This document shows positions 33,066 to 41,197 of a stretch of DNA of 64,000 nucleotides, in pieces (position 1 is the first letter of the stretch; every line of letters starts with the position of its first letter). Source of the stretch: Chitinophaga terrae (ex Kim and Jung 2007) (GTDB lineage: Bacteria; Bacteroidota; Bacteroidia; Chitinophagales; Chitinophagaceae). Under the pieces are notes generated by a model, which was not told the DNA's origin, did no database searches, and saw nothing but the letters and a program-made list of their open reading frames with translations. The DNA is taken from positions 62,001-126,000 of the forward strand of contig NZ_FNRL01000002.1 in NCBI RefSeq assembly GCF_900107795.1. The letters run 5' to 3'. A program made the position numbers and the translations under genes.

Positions 33066-33239
33066 GTTATCTGATTTTTGGTAGTTATGTAATTTAACGA
33101 AAAAAGTATAGCGGAGCGCAAAAGAGCTGTTAAATCAAAAAGTGCTGGAATAAATCATGCTTCAGAATGTTATAGATAAGTTAATCCTTGCCCCGCAGGT
33201 TCCCCCATTTTCTGCTTTTTTGCTTATCATTGTTCCCTA

Positions 33240-34043
33240 ATGTCCGATTTTTATCTTCCATATCTGAACAGTGTCTTTCACGGTATCGTTGATGGTAGCG
33301 GCAAAGACCTATTAATCTGTTTGCATGGTTTTGGTGAAAGTGCGGCACATTTTGCCAGCCTGGCAACCACTTTAGGAGATGTATTTACGATCGTAGCTTT
33401 AGATATGCCATTGCATGGTCAAACCCTTTGGCATGAAAACAGGGTGTTCCGGAAAGACGACCTGCAAGCCGTTATTGATGCGGTATTGAAACAGTTCAAT
33501 TTCACAAGGTTTTCATTATTAGGCTATAGCATGGGCGGACGATTATCTTTATGTGTTGTGGAACTGATGCCTGAAAAAATAGATAGACTGGTACTGGCAG
33601 CAGCCGACGGACTTAAAAACAATCCGTGGCATATGTTTGTTACTCAAACGTCTGTAGGTAACTGGCTGTTTAAATACAACACTTATCATCCCGCTTTATT
33701 CTTCGCCTTGCTGAATACATGGAAGCGACTGGGACTACTGAATCAGAGCGTTTATAAGTTTGCATTGCACCGGATGAACGAACCTGTAAAGCGGGAACTG
33801 GTATACAATGTATGGACCAACTTACGCAGGATGATGCCGGACAAAAAGCATTGCAAACAATTATTAGCCAGATATAACGTTTTTACTCTCCTGGTTTTTG
33901 GGAAATATGACCGTGTAATTCCACCGGTACTAGGCAGCCGGTTTTTAGACGGCACATTCCCTTCCCGGCTCGTGGTATTGGATAAAGGACACCAGTTAAT
34001 ATCCGCCGAGTTAGGGCTTATCATTAAAAATAATCTTCAGTAA
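33240..34043 (+). CDS. Alpha/beta hydrolase
   Basis: A 267-residue alpha/beta-hydrolase-fold protein with LICLHGFGES, the nucleophile elbow GYSMGGRLSL (Ser near residue 99), a likely acid in FGKYDRVIPP and the histidine in LDKGHQLIS. The middle holds a helical lid (ALLNTWKRLGLL). Substrate unknown. The GT2 gene begins 4 bp after its stop, so the two are co-transcribed, perhaps linking the hydrolase to the same glycan or lipid. Confidence 0.87.
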   Translation: MSDFYLPYLNSVFHGIVDGSGKDLLICLHGFGESAAHFASLATTLGDVFTIVALDMPLHGQTLWHENRVFRKDDLQAVIDAVLKQFNFTRFSLLGYSMGGRLSLCVVELMPEKIDRLVLAAADGLKNNPWHMFVTQTSVGNWLFKYNTYHPALFFALLNTWKRLGLLNQSVYKFALHRMNEPVKRELVYNVWTNLRRMMPDKKHCKQLLARYNVFTLLVFGKYDRVIPPVLGSRFLDGTFPSRLVVLDKGHQLISAELGLIIKNNLQ

Positions 34044-34047
34044 CCGG

Positions 34048-35190
34048 ATGTTTTTTTTCTTAATAATATTAGTTGCGCTGGCTTTAGGTTATGGAGCATT
34101 GATGCTGTGGTACAGCCTCGGCTGGAAACGGCTTCGCAGCTTTATACCGGAAACTAAAACCCCTGGTACCACCAGCGTTACCGTTATCATTCCCGCCAGG
34201 AATGAAGCGAAGAACCTGCCAGATCTTCTCCATGCGCTGGAACAGCAGACCTATGATCCAAAGCTGCTGGAGGTCATCATTATAGACGATTTCTCTACAG
34301 ATAACACTGCCGAAATTATCAGCAGTTCCAAAGCGCCGAATATTCACCTGCTCAGGCTAAGCGACCATCTCGATAAGGAAGAAAGACTGAACTCCTATAA
34401 GAAAAAAGCTATAGAGATAGCCATTGCCAGGTCAACAGGCGAGTTGATCGTAACAACGGATGCAGACTGTGTAATGGGGCCTAAATGGATAGAGACCCTG
34501 GTGCATTTTTATGAACTTCATCAACCCAAGTTCATTGCCGCACCTGTTAGTTTTTATAAGGAACATAACCTGTTCAAGCGCCTGCAGTCGCTGGATTTCA
34601 TGACTATGCAGGGCATTACCGGCGCAGTAGCCCAGTCTACCTCGGGTACCATGTGCAATGGAGCCAACCTGGCCTACGAAAAACGCGCGTTCTATGAAGT
34701 AGGAGGCTTCAAGGGGATCGATAATATTGCGTCGGGAGATGATATGCTGTTGATGTATAAGATCTACAGCGCCTATCCCGACAAAGTAAAATACCTTAAA
34801 TGCGAAGATGCCGTGGTAAGAACCCTGGCAGTTGATACTATCAGCGATTTCATGAACCAGCGTATCCGCTGGTCGTCGAAAGCCGATAAGTATGAAGATA
34901 AACGCCTCACCTGGATGCTGGTGTTGGTCTATCTTTTTAACCTGGGCCTGCTGGTGATGGGCTGTATGGTTATTTTTATGCCGGTATGGCGTCCATGGTT
35001 CTTCATTCTTCTCTTATTCAAGATCACGCTCGAACTCTATTTCCTGTTGCCGGTAGCCAGGTTTTTTAATAAAACAGAGTTGCTTGTCTGGTTTATACCG
35101 GGGCAGATATTTCATATTCCGTATATTGTTATTGCTGGCTGGCTGGGCAAGTTTGGTAGTTATCAGTGGAAAGGCCGCCAGGTAAATTAA
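34048..35190 (+). CDS. Glycosyltransferase family 2, membrane-associated
   Basis: A 380-residue processive-looking GT2 enzyme. An N-terminal membrane helix (FFLIILVALALGYGALMLWYSLGW) precedes the GT-A domain: VTVIIPARNEAKNLPDLLHALEQQ, VIIIDDFSTDNTAEII, then the metal-binding DADC and the Q(R/Q)RxRW-type NQRIRWSSKADKY that marks the acceptor site. Two or three membrane segments close it (VLVYLFNLGLLVMGCMVIFM, FFILLLFKITLELYFLLPV). Donor and acceptor cannot be inferred. Confidence 0.88.
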   Translation: MFFFLIILVALALGYGALMLWYSLGWKRLRSFIPETKTPGTTSVTVIIPARNEAKNLPDLLHALEQQTYDPKLLEVIIIDDFSTDNTAEIISSSKAPNIHLLRLSDHLDKEERLNSYKKKAIEIAIARSTGELIVTTDADCVMGPKWIETLVHFYELHQPKFIAAPVSFYKEHNLFKRLQSLDFMTMQGITGAVAQSTSGTMCNGANLAYEKRAFYEVGGFKGIDNIASGDDMLLMYKIYSAYPDKVKYLKCEDAVVRTLAVDTISDFMNQRIRWSSKADKYEDKRLTWMLVLVYLFNLGLLVMGCMVIFMPVWRPWFFILLLFKITLELYFLLPVARFFNKTELLVWFIPGQIFHIPYIVIAGWLGKFGSYQWKGRQVN

Positions 35191-35194
35191 GAAC

Positions 35195-36319
35195 ATGCAG
35201 TCTGCTTCCTGGAAACGCTTATATAAGAACAAGGGCGCTGTTACCGGTTTAGTTGTTATTATTATTTCAGTTATTATCAGCATTGGGGCTTACCTGTGGG
35301 CGCCCGACAATACGCCGTATGCCGACCGGATGGTGCTAGAGATCGAAGGGCAGCATCCGGGTTTCAGTATTCCTATGCTTGAAATGAAAAAAGAACAGGC
35401 TATACCCAGGGTTTCCTTCTTCCATAAACTCTTATACGGGCAACCCTCTGACCTGACATACATTCCGCTTACATCCTGGAAATTCGGGGATAGTTTGCTG
35501 GTGATCCAAAGGTATGTGGATGAACAAACGAGCAAAGAAGAAAAATATCCTTTAACGCTTGTCTGGTACGGCAGGCCGGTGCAGGACCCTTTGCCGGCGG
35601 CAACGCTGCGGGAGCTGATCAGCAAAGAAAGGATCAGCAGGAAAACGTATTGGCTAGGTACCGATAAATTCGGGCGGGATATCCTTAGCCGTTTGCTGAT
35701 CGGTACGCGTGTAAGCCTGGGCGTTGGGTTTATAGCCGTGATCATTTCGCTTAGCATTGGCGTATTATTGGGCGCGTTGGCCGGTTACTTCAAAGGCCGG
35801 ACAGACGATGTGATCATGTGGCTGGTGAACGTAGTGTGGGCTATGCCTACCTTGCTGCTGGTATTTGCCCTGACGCTGGCGCTGGGAAAGGGTTTCTGGC
35901 AGATATTCATTGCCGTGGGCCTTACCATGTGGGTAGGAGTGGCCAGGGTGATACGGGGACAGGTGCTGGCCATCAGGGAGCTGGAATACGTGGAAGCTGC
36001 CAGGGCGCTGGGTTATAACCATTTGAGGATCATTGCCCGTCATATTCTGCCTAATATTATAGGGCCGGTGATGGTAGTAGCCGCCGGTAATTTTGCTACA
36101 GCTATCGTGGTGGAAGCCGGACTTAGTTTCCTGGGGGTAGGGGTGCAGCCGCCGCAGCCTTCCTGGGGGCTTATGATAAAGGAAAACTACAATTTCATTA
36201 TCACCCATAACCCCTTGCTGGCATTGGCGCCGGGGATTGCCATCATGGTTTTGGTTCTGGCGTTCAATCTTTTAGGGAACGGGTTACGGGACGCGCTGGA
36301 TGTTAAAAGTAAAATTTGA
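35195..36319 (+). CDS. ABC transporter permease (DppC/OppC type)
   Basis: A 374-residue inner-membrane permease with six hydrophobic segments. The binding-protein-dependent EAA loop is visible as LEYVEAARALGYNHLRIIARHILPNI. The dipeptide-type GLSFLGVGVQPPQPSWGLMI follows. Unusually, about 130 residues between the first helix and the second (from WAPDNTPY to WLGTDKFGRDILSRL) form a large periplasmic insert; the latter end is the usual family motif. The other subunits are absent here, so partners must lie elsewhere. It starts 4 bp after the GT2 gene. Confidence 0.87.
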   Translation: MQSASWKRLYKNKGAVTGLVVIIISVIISIGAYLWAPDNTPYADRMVLEIEGQHPGFSIPMLEMKKEQAIPRVSFFHKLLYGQPSDLTYIPLTSWKFGDSLLVIQRYVDEQTSKEEKYPLTLVWYGRPVQDPLPAATLRELISKERISRKTYWLGTDKFGRDILSRLLIGTRVSLGVGFIAVIISLSIGVLLGALAGYFKGRTDDVIMWLVNVVWAMPTLLLVFALTLALGKGFWQIFIAVGLTMWVGVARVIRGQVLAIRELEYVEAARALGYNHLRIIARHILPNIIGPVMVVAAGNFATAIVVEAGLSFLGVGVQPPQPSWGLMIKENYNFIITHNPLLALAPGIAIMVLVLAFNLLGNGLRDALDVKSKI

Positions 36320-36368
36320 CAGATATGTCAAAAAAAACTAATTTCACCTAATTGATATGTTATAATAT

Positions 36369-36800
36369 ATGTTATTGAAAACCTGGATACCTGCCTTCTT
36401 ATTAACGGTGCTGATAGTGGCTGTTTCCTGCAAAAAGAAACATAACGAAACGCAGCCGGATAATCAACAGGAAGAGTCGCTGGCCTTCGAATTACCCGAA
36501 ATACAGCTCCAGAAATATAATGTAGCGCAAGACAGCACCTATGCGCTCAAGGTGAACGTAACTTCCAAAATGCCGGCCAAAGGAGTGAAAGTTACCCTGA
36601 ACGTGGCTACCGAAACAGGTGTTATTCCTTTGCCGCAGGACGATATCCCGGATATTACGGCGAATCCCTTTACCGTTACCCTGAAGCATTTAAAGCCGCT
36701 GAAAACCTATGAAGTGACCATTAACCTGGTGTCTTTAAGCAATTCAGCCAATATTGCCACTCCCCAGGTCTTCTACCTGACCAATAAATCTGACCAGTAG
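36369..36800 (+). CDS. Small lipoprotein, function unknown
   Basis: A 143-residue protein with a lipoprotein signal peptide (AFLLTVLIVAVSCKKKH; the Cys near residue 21 follows the lipobox-like AVS). The mature part, about 120 residues, is rich in beta-prone stretches (ALKVNVTSKMPAKGVKVTLNVATETG, NPFTVTLKHLKPLKTYEVTINLV), resembling an Ig/fibronectin-like fold. KKK after the Cys differs from the typical SDDEE export signal. I do not recognise a named family. Confidence 0.6.
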   Translation: MLLKTWIPAFLLTVLIVAVSCKKKHNETQPDNQQEESLAFELPEIQLQKYNVAQDSTYALKVNVTSKMPAKGVKVTLNVATETGVIPLPQDDIPDITANPFTVTLKHLKPLKTYEVTINLVSLSNSANIATPQVFYLTNKSDQ

Positions 36801-36862
36801 TTTTTATACTGTATCCAGGCCAAAATTTGTAGGTTTGCTGCTTCGCAGACAATGGAACAGTT

Positions 36863-37963
36863 ATGCAAATTGCAGTGAATGCCGCTTGTTTACGACAGGA
36901 TAAACCTGCCGATACAGGATTAGCCGCAACCGAAATATTATCAGCGATGTTCAGGCAGCAGCCGGAACACCAGTTTACCTGCTTTTTTGATGGGGATGTG
37001 CCGGCCGGGTTAACATTTCCATCCAATGTGACTACAGTAGTATTACCGAGAAGGGGAGACAGATCGTGGCACTACTACTGGTGGCTGGAATGGCAGCTGG
37101 TAAAAGCCATGAAGCCATTTAAGCCCGACAGGTACCTGGGATTTGATTCCCTGCCCCTCAGGAGCAAAATACCGGCAACTTTGCTGATCCGCGATCTCTC
37201 TTACCTGCAGGGAGCGGGTACCCAGCTTCCCGCTTACCAGAAGTGGTTAAGGAAGAACAGCCAGAAATACTTTACCATTGCCCATAGCATAGGGGCATTG
37301 TCGGCCACCCTGAAGGAGGAGTTGAAGATGGCCTCCCGTAAAACAGTGTTGCTGACCCCGGGTCTGAGCCCGGATTTCAGGCCGCTGGAGTGGGATGACC
37401 GGGAAACCGTTAAACGCCAATATGCCCAGGGGGCGGAGTTTTTCCTGATCACAGGAGCTTTACATCCCCGCAACAATATCATCCCGGTGCTGAAAGCATT
37501 TTCGGCACTGAAAAAAAGGCAACGAAGCAATATCAAATTGGTGCTGGCAGGGAGTCAGACGGCAGCGGGAGGGGAAATAATCACCGCCCTGCAAACCTAC
37601 AGGTTCCGCCAGGATGTAATTATTGTGGAGAACCCCGACCTGCAAACAGTGGCGGCGTTGGTGGGAGCAGCCTACGCGCTGATCTACCCGCCTCGTTTTG
37701 AAGGATTCGCATGGCCGGTACTGGCAGCCCAACGTTGTAAAGTGCCGGTGATTGCGCTGGACAGTGAGGGAGCCAGGGAAGTGGGAGGAGACGCCGTTTT
37801 GTATGCCGACCCGGCCAGCCAGGATGATCTGTCCGAAAAAATGAGCTTATTATATAAAGATGAAATGCTACGGTCACGGCTTTTAAACAAAGAAGGGAGC
37901 ATCCAGCCGTTTACAAGCTGGGAAAAGGCCGCAGAAGAGCTTTTCAGGATAATGATAGGGTAA
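36863..37963 (+). CDS. GT4-type glycosyltransferase
   Basis: A 366-residue GT-B glycosyltransferase. The C-terminal sugar-nucleotide domain has FFLITGALHPRNNIIPVLKAFSAL, KLVLAGS, AYALIYPPRFEGFAWPVLAAQRCKVPVIA and the catalytic E in the PRFEGF segment (EX7E pattern). The N-terminal domain is short on motifs. It is probably cytoplasmic and adds a sugar to a lipid-linked glycan or surface polymer. It follows a lipoprotein gene and precedes gldC, with no obvious functional link to either. Confidence 0.85.
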   Translation: MQIAVNAACLRQDKPADTGLAATEILSAMFRQQPEHQFTCFFDGDVPAGLTFPSNVTTVVLPRRGDRSWHYYWWLEWQLVKAMKPFKPDRYLGFDSLPLRSKIPATLLIRDLSYLQGAGTQLPAYQKWLRKNSQKYFTIAHSIGALSATLKEELKMASRKTVLLTPGLSPDFRPLEWDDRETVKRQYAQGAEFFLITGALHPRNNIIPVLKAFSALKKRQRSNIKLVLAGSQTAAGGEIITALQTYRFRQDVIIVENPDLQTVAALVGAAYALIYPPRFEGFAWPVLAAQRCKVPVIALDSEGAREVGGDAVLYADPASQDDLSEKMSLLYKDEMLRSRLLNKEGSIQPFTSWEKAAEELFRIMIG

Positions 37964-38025
37964 TTACAGCAACTTCACGCGTAAAATGCCGGAGTATGGC
38001 TATTTTTGCGCATTAATTTTAAAAT

Positions 38026-38373
38026 ATGAGCACAACGTCTACTATAAAGATCCAGGTTGGATTGGATGATCAGAAGATCCCGGAATCGATCGAGTGGAGC
38101 GCCACTGATAACAAGGAAGAAAGAATGATCAAAGCTAAAGGGATGATCGTATCTTTCTGGGATCCGGCAGAAAGGGCTGCCTTACGTATTGATCTTTGGA
38201 CAAAAGATATGATGGTAGATGAGATGGCTGATTTCTTCTTCCAGACTATGATGACAATGGCAGATACTTATGCCAGGGCTACACCATATAAAGATCAGGC
38301 ACAGGAATTAAAAGATTTTGCCAAGGATTTCTTCAGGAAATTCCAGGAGAAACAAAAGGCGGAAGGACAATAA
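38026..38373 (+). CDS. gldC: Gliding motility protein GldC
   Basis: A 115-residue cytoplasmic protein of the GldC family, which supports gliding motility in Flavobacterium and is found across gliding Bacteroidota. Its conserved core (IKIQVGLDDQKIPESIEWSATD, KAKGMIVSFWDPAERAALRIDLWTKDM, DEMADFFFQTMMTMADTYARAT) is intact. GldC probably binds other gliding components; the biochemical role is not established. A perfect -7 box TATTTTTG at 38001-38008 lies 18 bases before the ATG. yqeY follows after 18 bp. Confidence 0.9.
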   Translation: MSTTSTIKIQVGLDDQKIPESIEWSATDNKEERMIKAKGMIVSFWDPAERAALRIDLWTKDMMVDEMADFFFQTMMTMADTYARATPYKDQAQELKDFAKDFFRKFQEKQKAEGQ

Positions 38374-38391
38374 TCCATTAAACTTAACCGT

Positions 38392-38841
38392 ATGTCATTA
38401 GAAACAAACATTAACGCAGAGATCAAAACTGCGATGCTTGGAAAGAAAGAGGCAGACCTGCGTGCGTTACGCGCGATCAAGGCTGCTATCCTGGTTGCAA
38501 AAACAGCAGAAGGGGCAAGCGGAGAACTGACTGAAGCCGATGAGCAAAAGCTGTTGCAGAAACTGGCGAAACAAAGGAAAGACTCGCTGGAGATCTTCCG
38601 TACCCAGAACAGGGAAGACCTGGCGGCTAAGGAAGAAGAAGAGCTGGCAGTGATCGAGCGTTTCCTTCCTAAACAACTTACCGAGGAAGAACTGAAGAAA
38701 GAAGTAGCGGCAATTATTGCCTCTGTTGGCGCCAGTTCACCTGCCGATATGGGCAAGGTAATGGGAGCAGCTACCAAGCAACTGGCTGGCAAAGCCGATG
38801 GTAAAGCTATTTCAGCAGTCGTAAAAGAGTTACTTAAATAA
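38392..38841 (+). CDS. yqeY: GatB/YqeY domain-containing protein
   Basis: A 149-residue helical protein matching the GatB C-terminal-like (YqeY) domain: MSLETNINAEIKTAMLGKKEADLRALRAIKAAIL at the start and LTEEELKKEVAAIIASVGASSPADMGKVMGAATKQLAGKADGKAISAVVKELL at the end. The domain binds tRNA in the amidotransferase GatB; the stand-alone form has no settled function. It is a solid member of the family by length and motifs. It sits 18 bp after gldC. Confidence 0.9.
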   Translation: MSLETNINAEIKTAMLGKKEADLRALRAIKAAILVAKTAEGASGELTEADEQKLLQKLAKQRKDSLEIFRTQNREDLAAKEEEELAVIERFLPKQLTEEELKKEVAAIIASVGASSPADMGKVMGAATKQLAGKADGKAISAVVKELLK

Positions 38842-38896
38842 CTGATACTTACCTGGTATTTCCGGATACGTGGGGTCCGGAAATACTGCTTTTCTC

Positions 38897-39439
38897 ATGT
38901 CTATAGACATCATTTTCGCCGCCATAATGGTTTTTGCCCTTTACAGGGGCTATACCCGGGGACTGATTGTAGCTATTTTCTCCTTTGTTGCCGTGACATT
39001 GGGATTGGCGGTTGCGATCAAGCTCACAGCGGTTACATCTTTATATGTGCAGCAGCATTGGGAGCTCCATTCCCGTTGGATACCTATTTTCTGTTTTATC
39101 TGCCTTTTTATCGGTGTTGTCCTGGTTGTACGGCTCGGCGCTATCATGCTGGAAAAGATAGTCGAGTTCGGGATGCTGGGCTGGCTGAACAAACTGGGAG
39201 GAATCGTGCTGTACAGTATTATATTTATAATAATTTACAGTGTGGTGCTATGGCTGGCCAACCAGGTATACTGGCTGAGCCCCGAAACCAAACTTCAATC
39301 CGTCGTATATCCTTATATCGAGCATATAGGGCCATGGACCATAGACCACATAGGGGCAGTTATACCTGTTTTTAAAAATATGTTTGCCGAATTACAGGCA
39401 TTCTTCGAGGAAGCAGCGCAGCATATCCAACAGGGGTAA
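38897..39439 (+). CDS. CvpA family membrane protein
   Basis: A 180-residue inner-membrane protein with four hydrophobic segments (SIDIIFAAIMVFALYRGYTRGLIVAIFSFVAV; WIPIFCFICLFIGVVLVVRLGAIML; GGIVLYSIIFIIIYSVVLWL). The pattern is that of CvpA (colicin V production). In E. coli CvpA is implicated in envelope and bile-salt resistance. I start at the ATG at 38897; a GTG 27 bases upstream is the only alternative. It follows yqeY by about 55 bp. Confidence 0.85.
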   Translation: MSIDIIFAAIMVFALYRGYTRGLIVAIFSFVAVTLGLAVAIKLTAVTSLYVQQHWELHSRWIPIFCFICLFIGVVLVVRLGAIMLEKIVEFGMLGWLNKLGGIVLYSIIFIIIYSVVLWLANQVYWLSPETKLQSVVYPYIEHIGPWTIDHIGAVIPVFKNMFAELQAFFEEAAQHIQQG

Positions 39440-39510
39440 CTCATTCCAAAGATTATTTAGATTAATAAAAAGAATTATTTTAGCGTAAAATTGACTTTCA
39501 AGATTTGGCA

Positions 39511-40272
39511 ATGGATTACGAAATCAAAACTCAGGGTAAGTTTAGCTTTTTAGAGGAAGGAGAAGGCGAACCACTAGTTTTATTGCATGGGCTTTTTGGT
39601 GCTTTAAGCAATTTTTCGGATGTGGTAGAATATTTCCGGCATTACAATAAGGTTGTTATTCCGATGTTGCCCCTGTATGATTTAAACATCCTGGAAACAT
39701 CGGTTGGTGGGCTGGCTAAATATGTGCATAAATTTATAGAGGCCAGAGGATATACAAATGTTCATTTATTAGGTAATTCGTTAGGTGGGCATGTAGCGTT
39801 GGTGTATTTGCTGAAACATCCGGAAGCCCCTATTAAATCATTGACGCTGACAGGTAGCTCGGGGTTGTTCGAAAATGGCATGGGTGAAACCTATCCTAAA
39901 AGAGGCGACTATGAGTATATCCGTAAAAAAGCGGAGCTTACTTTTTATGACCCGAAGATCGCTACCAAAGAACTGGTAGATGAGATGTTTGAGATCGTAA
40001 ATAACCGACTAAAAGTTATTAAGATCATTACCCTGGCGAAATCTGCTATCCGCCATAACCTGGGAGATGAACTGAAAGATATTAAACAGCCAACAATGCT
40101 GATCTGGGGTAAAAATGACACAGTTACACCTCCGATGGTAGCAGAGGAATTTCAACGACTTATACCTAATTCTGAACTGGAGTTTATCGATAAATGCGGC
40201 CATGCGCCAATGATGGAAGTCCCTGAAGAATTCAACAAAATACTGCATGCTTTCCTTCAAAAACTGAAGTAA
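39511..40272 (+). CDS. Alpha/beta hydrolase
   Basis: A 253-residue alpha/beta hydrolase. The oxyanion strand LVLLHGLFG is near residue 25, the nucleophile elbow GNSLGG (Ser about residue 91), an acid in IWGKNDTVTPPM and the histidine in CGHAPMMEV. The typical small lid is present. The gene begins at the ATG at 39511, one codon after a TTG. This is the third hydrolase of the fold in the window; nothing in it or its neighbours points to a substrate. Confidence 0.88.
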   Translation: MDYEIKTQGKFSFLEEGEGEPLVLLHGLFGALSNFSDVVEYFRHYNKVVIPMLPLYDLNILETSVGGLAKYVHKFIEARGYTNVHLLGNSLGGHVALVYLLKHPEAPIKSLTLTGSSGLFENGMGETYPKRGDYEYIRKKAELTFYDPKIATKELVDEMFEIVNNRLKVIKIITLAKSAIRHNLGDELKDIKQPTMLIWGKNDTVTPPMVAEEFQRLIPNSELEFIDKCGHAPMMEVPEEFNKILHAFLQKLK

Positions 40273-40400
40273 TACCAGCCAGTGAACTCGTTTGCTTATC
40301 AGCTTACTGAATAAAAATTTTACTGCAGTCTTTTTACGTACATGTAATTTCTTTTTCTGTTGGCATATTCTTTACTATTATTGTATAAGAATACGCTAAC

Positions 40401-41060
40401 ATGATTGCCAGAGAACTCATATCTTCAGTACCTGCTCTGCATCCTTCGGATGCAGGCTCCAAAGCGTTGCGCCTGATGAATGAATACCATCTCACGCAAC
40501 TGCCTATGGTAGCGGATAACAAGTATCTCGCACTGATAGCAGAAGATGATATCCTGGATATGGAAGATCCGGAGACTTCATTGCAATCAATGGAGAATAA
40601 CGGAAACCGTCCAGCTATCATGGAATATGCTCACTTCTATGAAGCATTGAAATTATTTCACGACTTCAAACTTTGTGTCCTGCCTATCGTTTCCCGGGAA
40701 GGCGACTACCAGGGGATCATCACCAAAGACACCTTGCTTGATGCGCTTGCCTCTTTCAATGCAGTAAAGGAACCCGGCGGAATATTGGCGTTTGAAGTGG
40801 AACCGAGAGACTATGCACTGAGCGAAATCGCCCGTATCGCAGAGTCTAACGATGTTACCCTTTTAAGCGTGAATACCATTACCAACCCGGCAACCGGCAA
40901 ACTGGAAGTGGTGCTTAAAACCAATCGCCTCGAACTTCAGGGCCTGGTGGCTACGTTTGAAAGATTTAACTACATCATCAAGTACGTCTATTCTGAAGAA
41001 CAGGAGGAAGAGCTGCTTAAAAAGAACTACGACCTGCTGATGAATTACATCAGCATGTAA
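40401..41060 (+). CDS. CBS domain-containing protein
   Basis: A 219-residue cytoplasmic protein with two CBS motifs in tandem at about residues 8-55 and 75-125 (PALHPSDAGSKALRLMNEYHLTQLPMVADNKYLALIAEDDIL; HFYEALKLFHDFKLCVLPIVSREGDYQGIITKDTLL). After them lies an ACT-like segment (GILAFEVEPRDYALSEIARIAESNDVTLLSVN). CBS pairs bind adenine nucleotides as energy sensors. In this lineage it lies just upstream of the nadK-porG-uppS-bamA cluster. A terminator follows at 41078. Confidence 0.85.
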   Translation: MIARELISSVPALHPSDAGSKALRLMNEYHLTQLPMVADNKYLALIAEDDILDMEDPETSLQSMENNGNRPAIMEYAHFYEALKLFHDFKLCVLPIVSREGDYQGIITKDTLLDALASFNAVKEPGGILAFEVEPRDYALSEIARIAESNDVTLLSVNTITNPATGKLEVVLKTNRLELQGLVATFERFNYIIKYVYSEEQEEELLKKNYDLLMNYISM

Positions 41061-41077
41061 AAATAAAACCTGATGAT

Positions 41078-41105
41078 AAGCCGGCCTCCATAAGCCGGCT
41101 TTTTT
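41078..41105 (+). terminator. Terminator after the CBS gene
   Basis: AAGCCGGC (41078-41085) and GCCGGCTT (41094-41101) form a perfect 8-bp stem with an 8-nt loop, followed by TTTTT. Confidence 0.8.
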
Positions 41106-41197
41106 CGTGTTACCCTTCTTTTAATCCACACTCTCTTTCACCGTTTTTATTATATTTGGAATATTGTCAACACACTTTTAAATCGGATCTGACCTAC

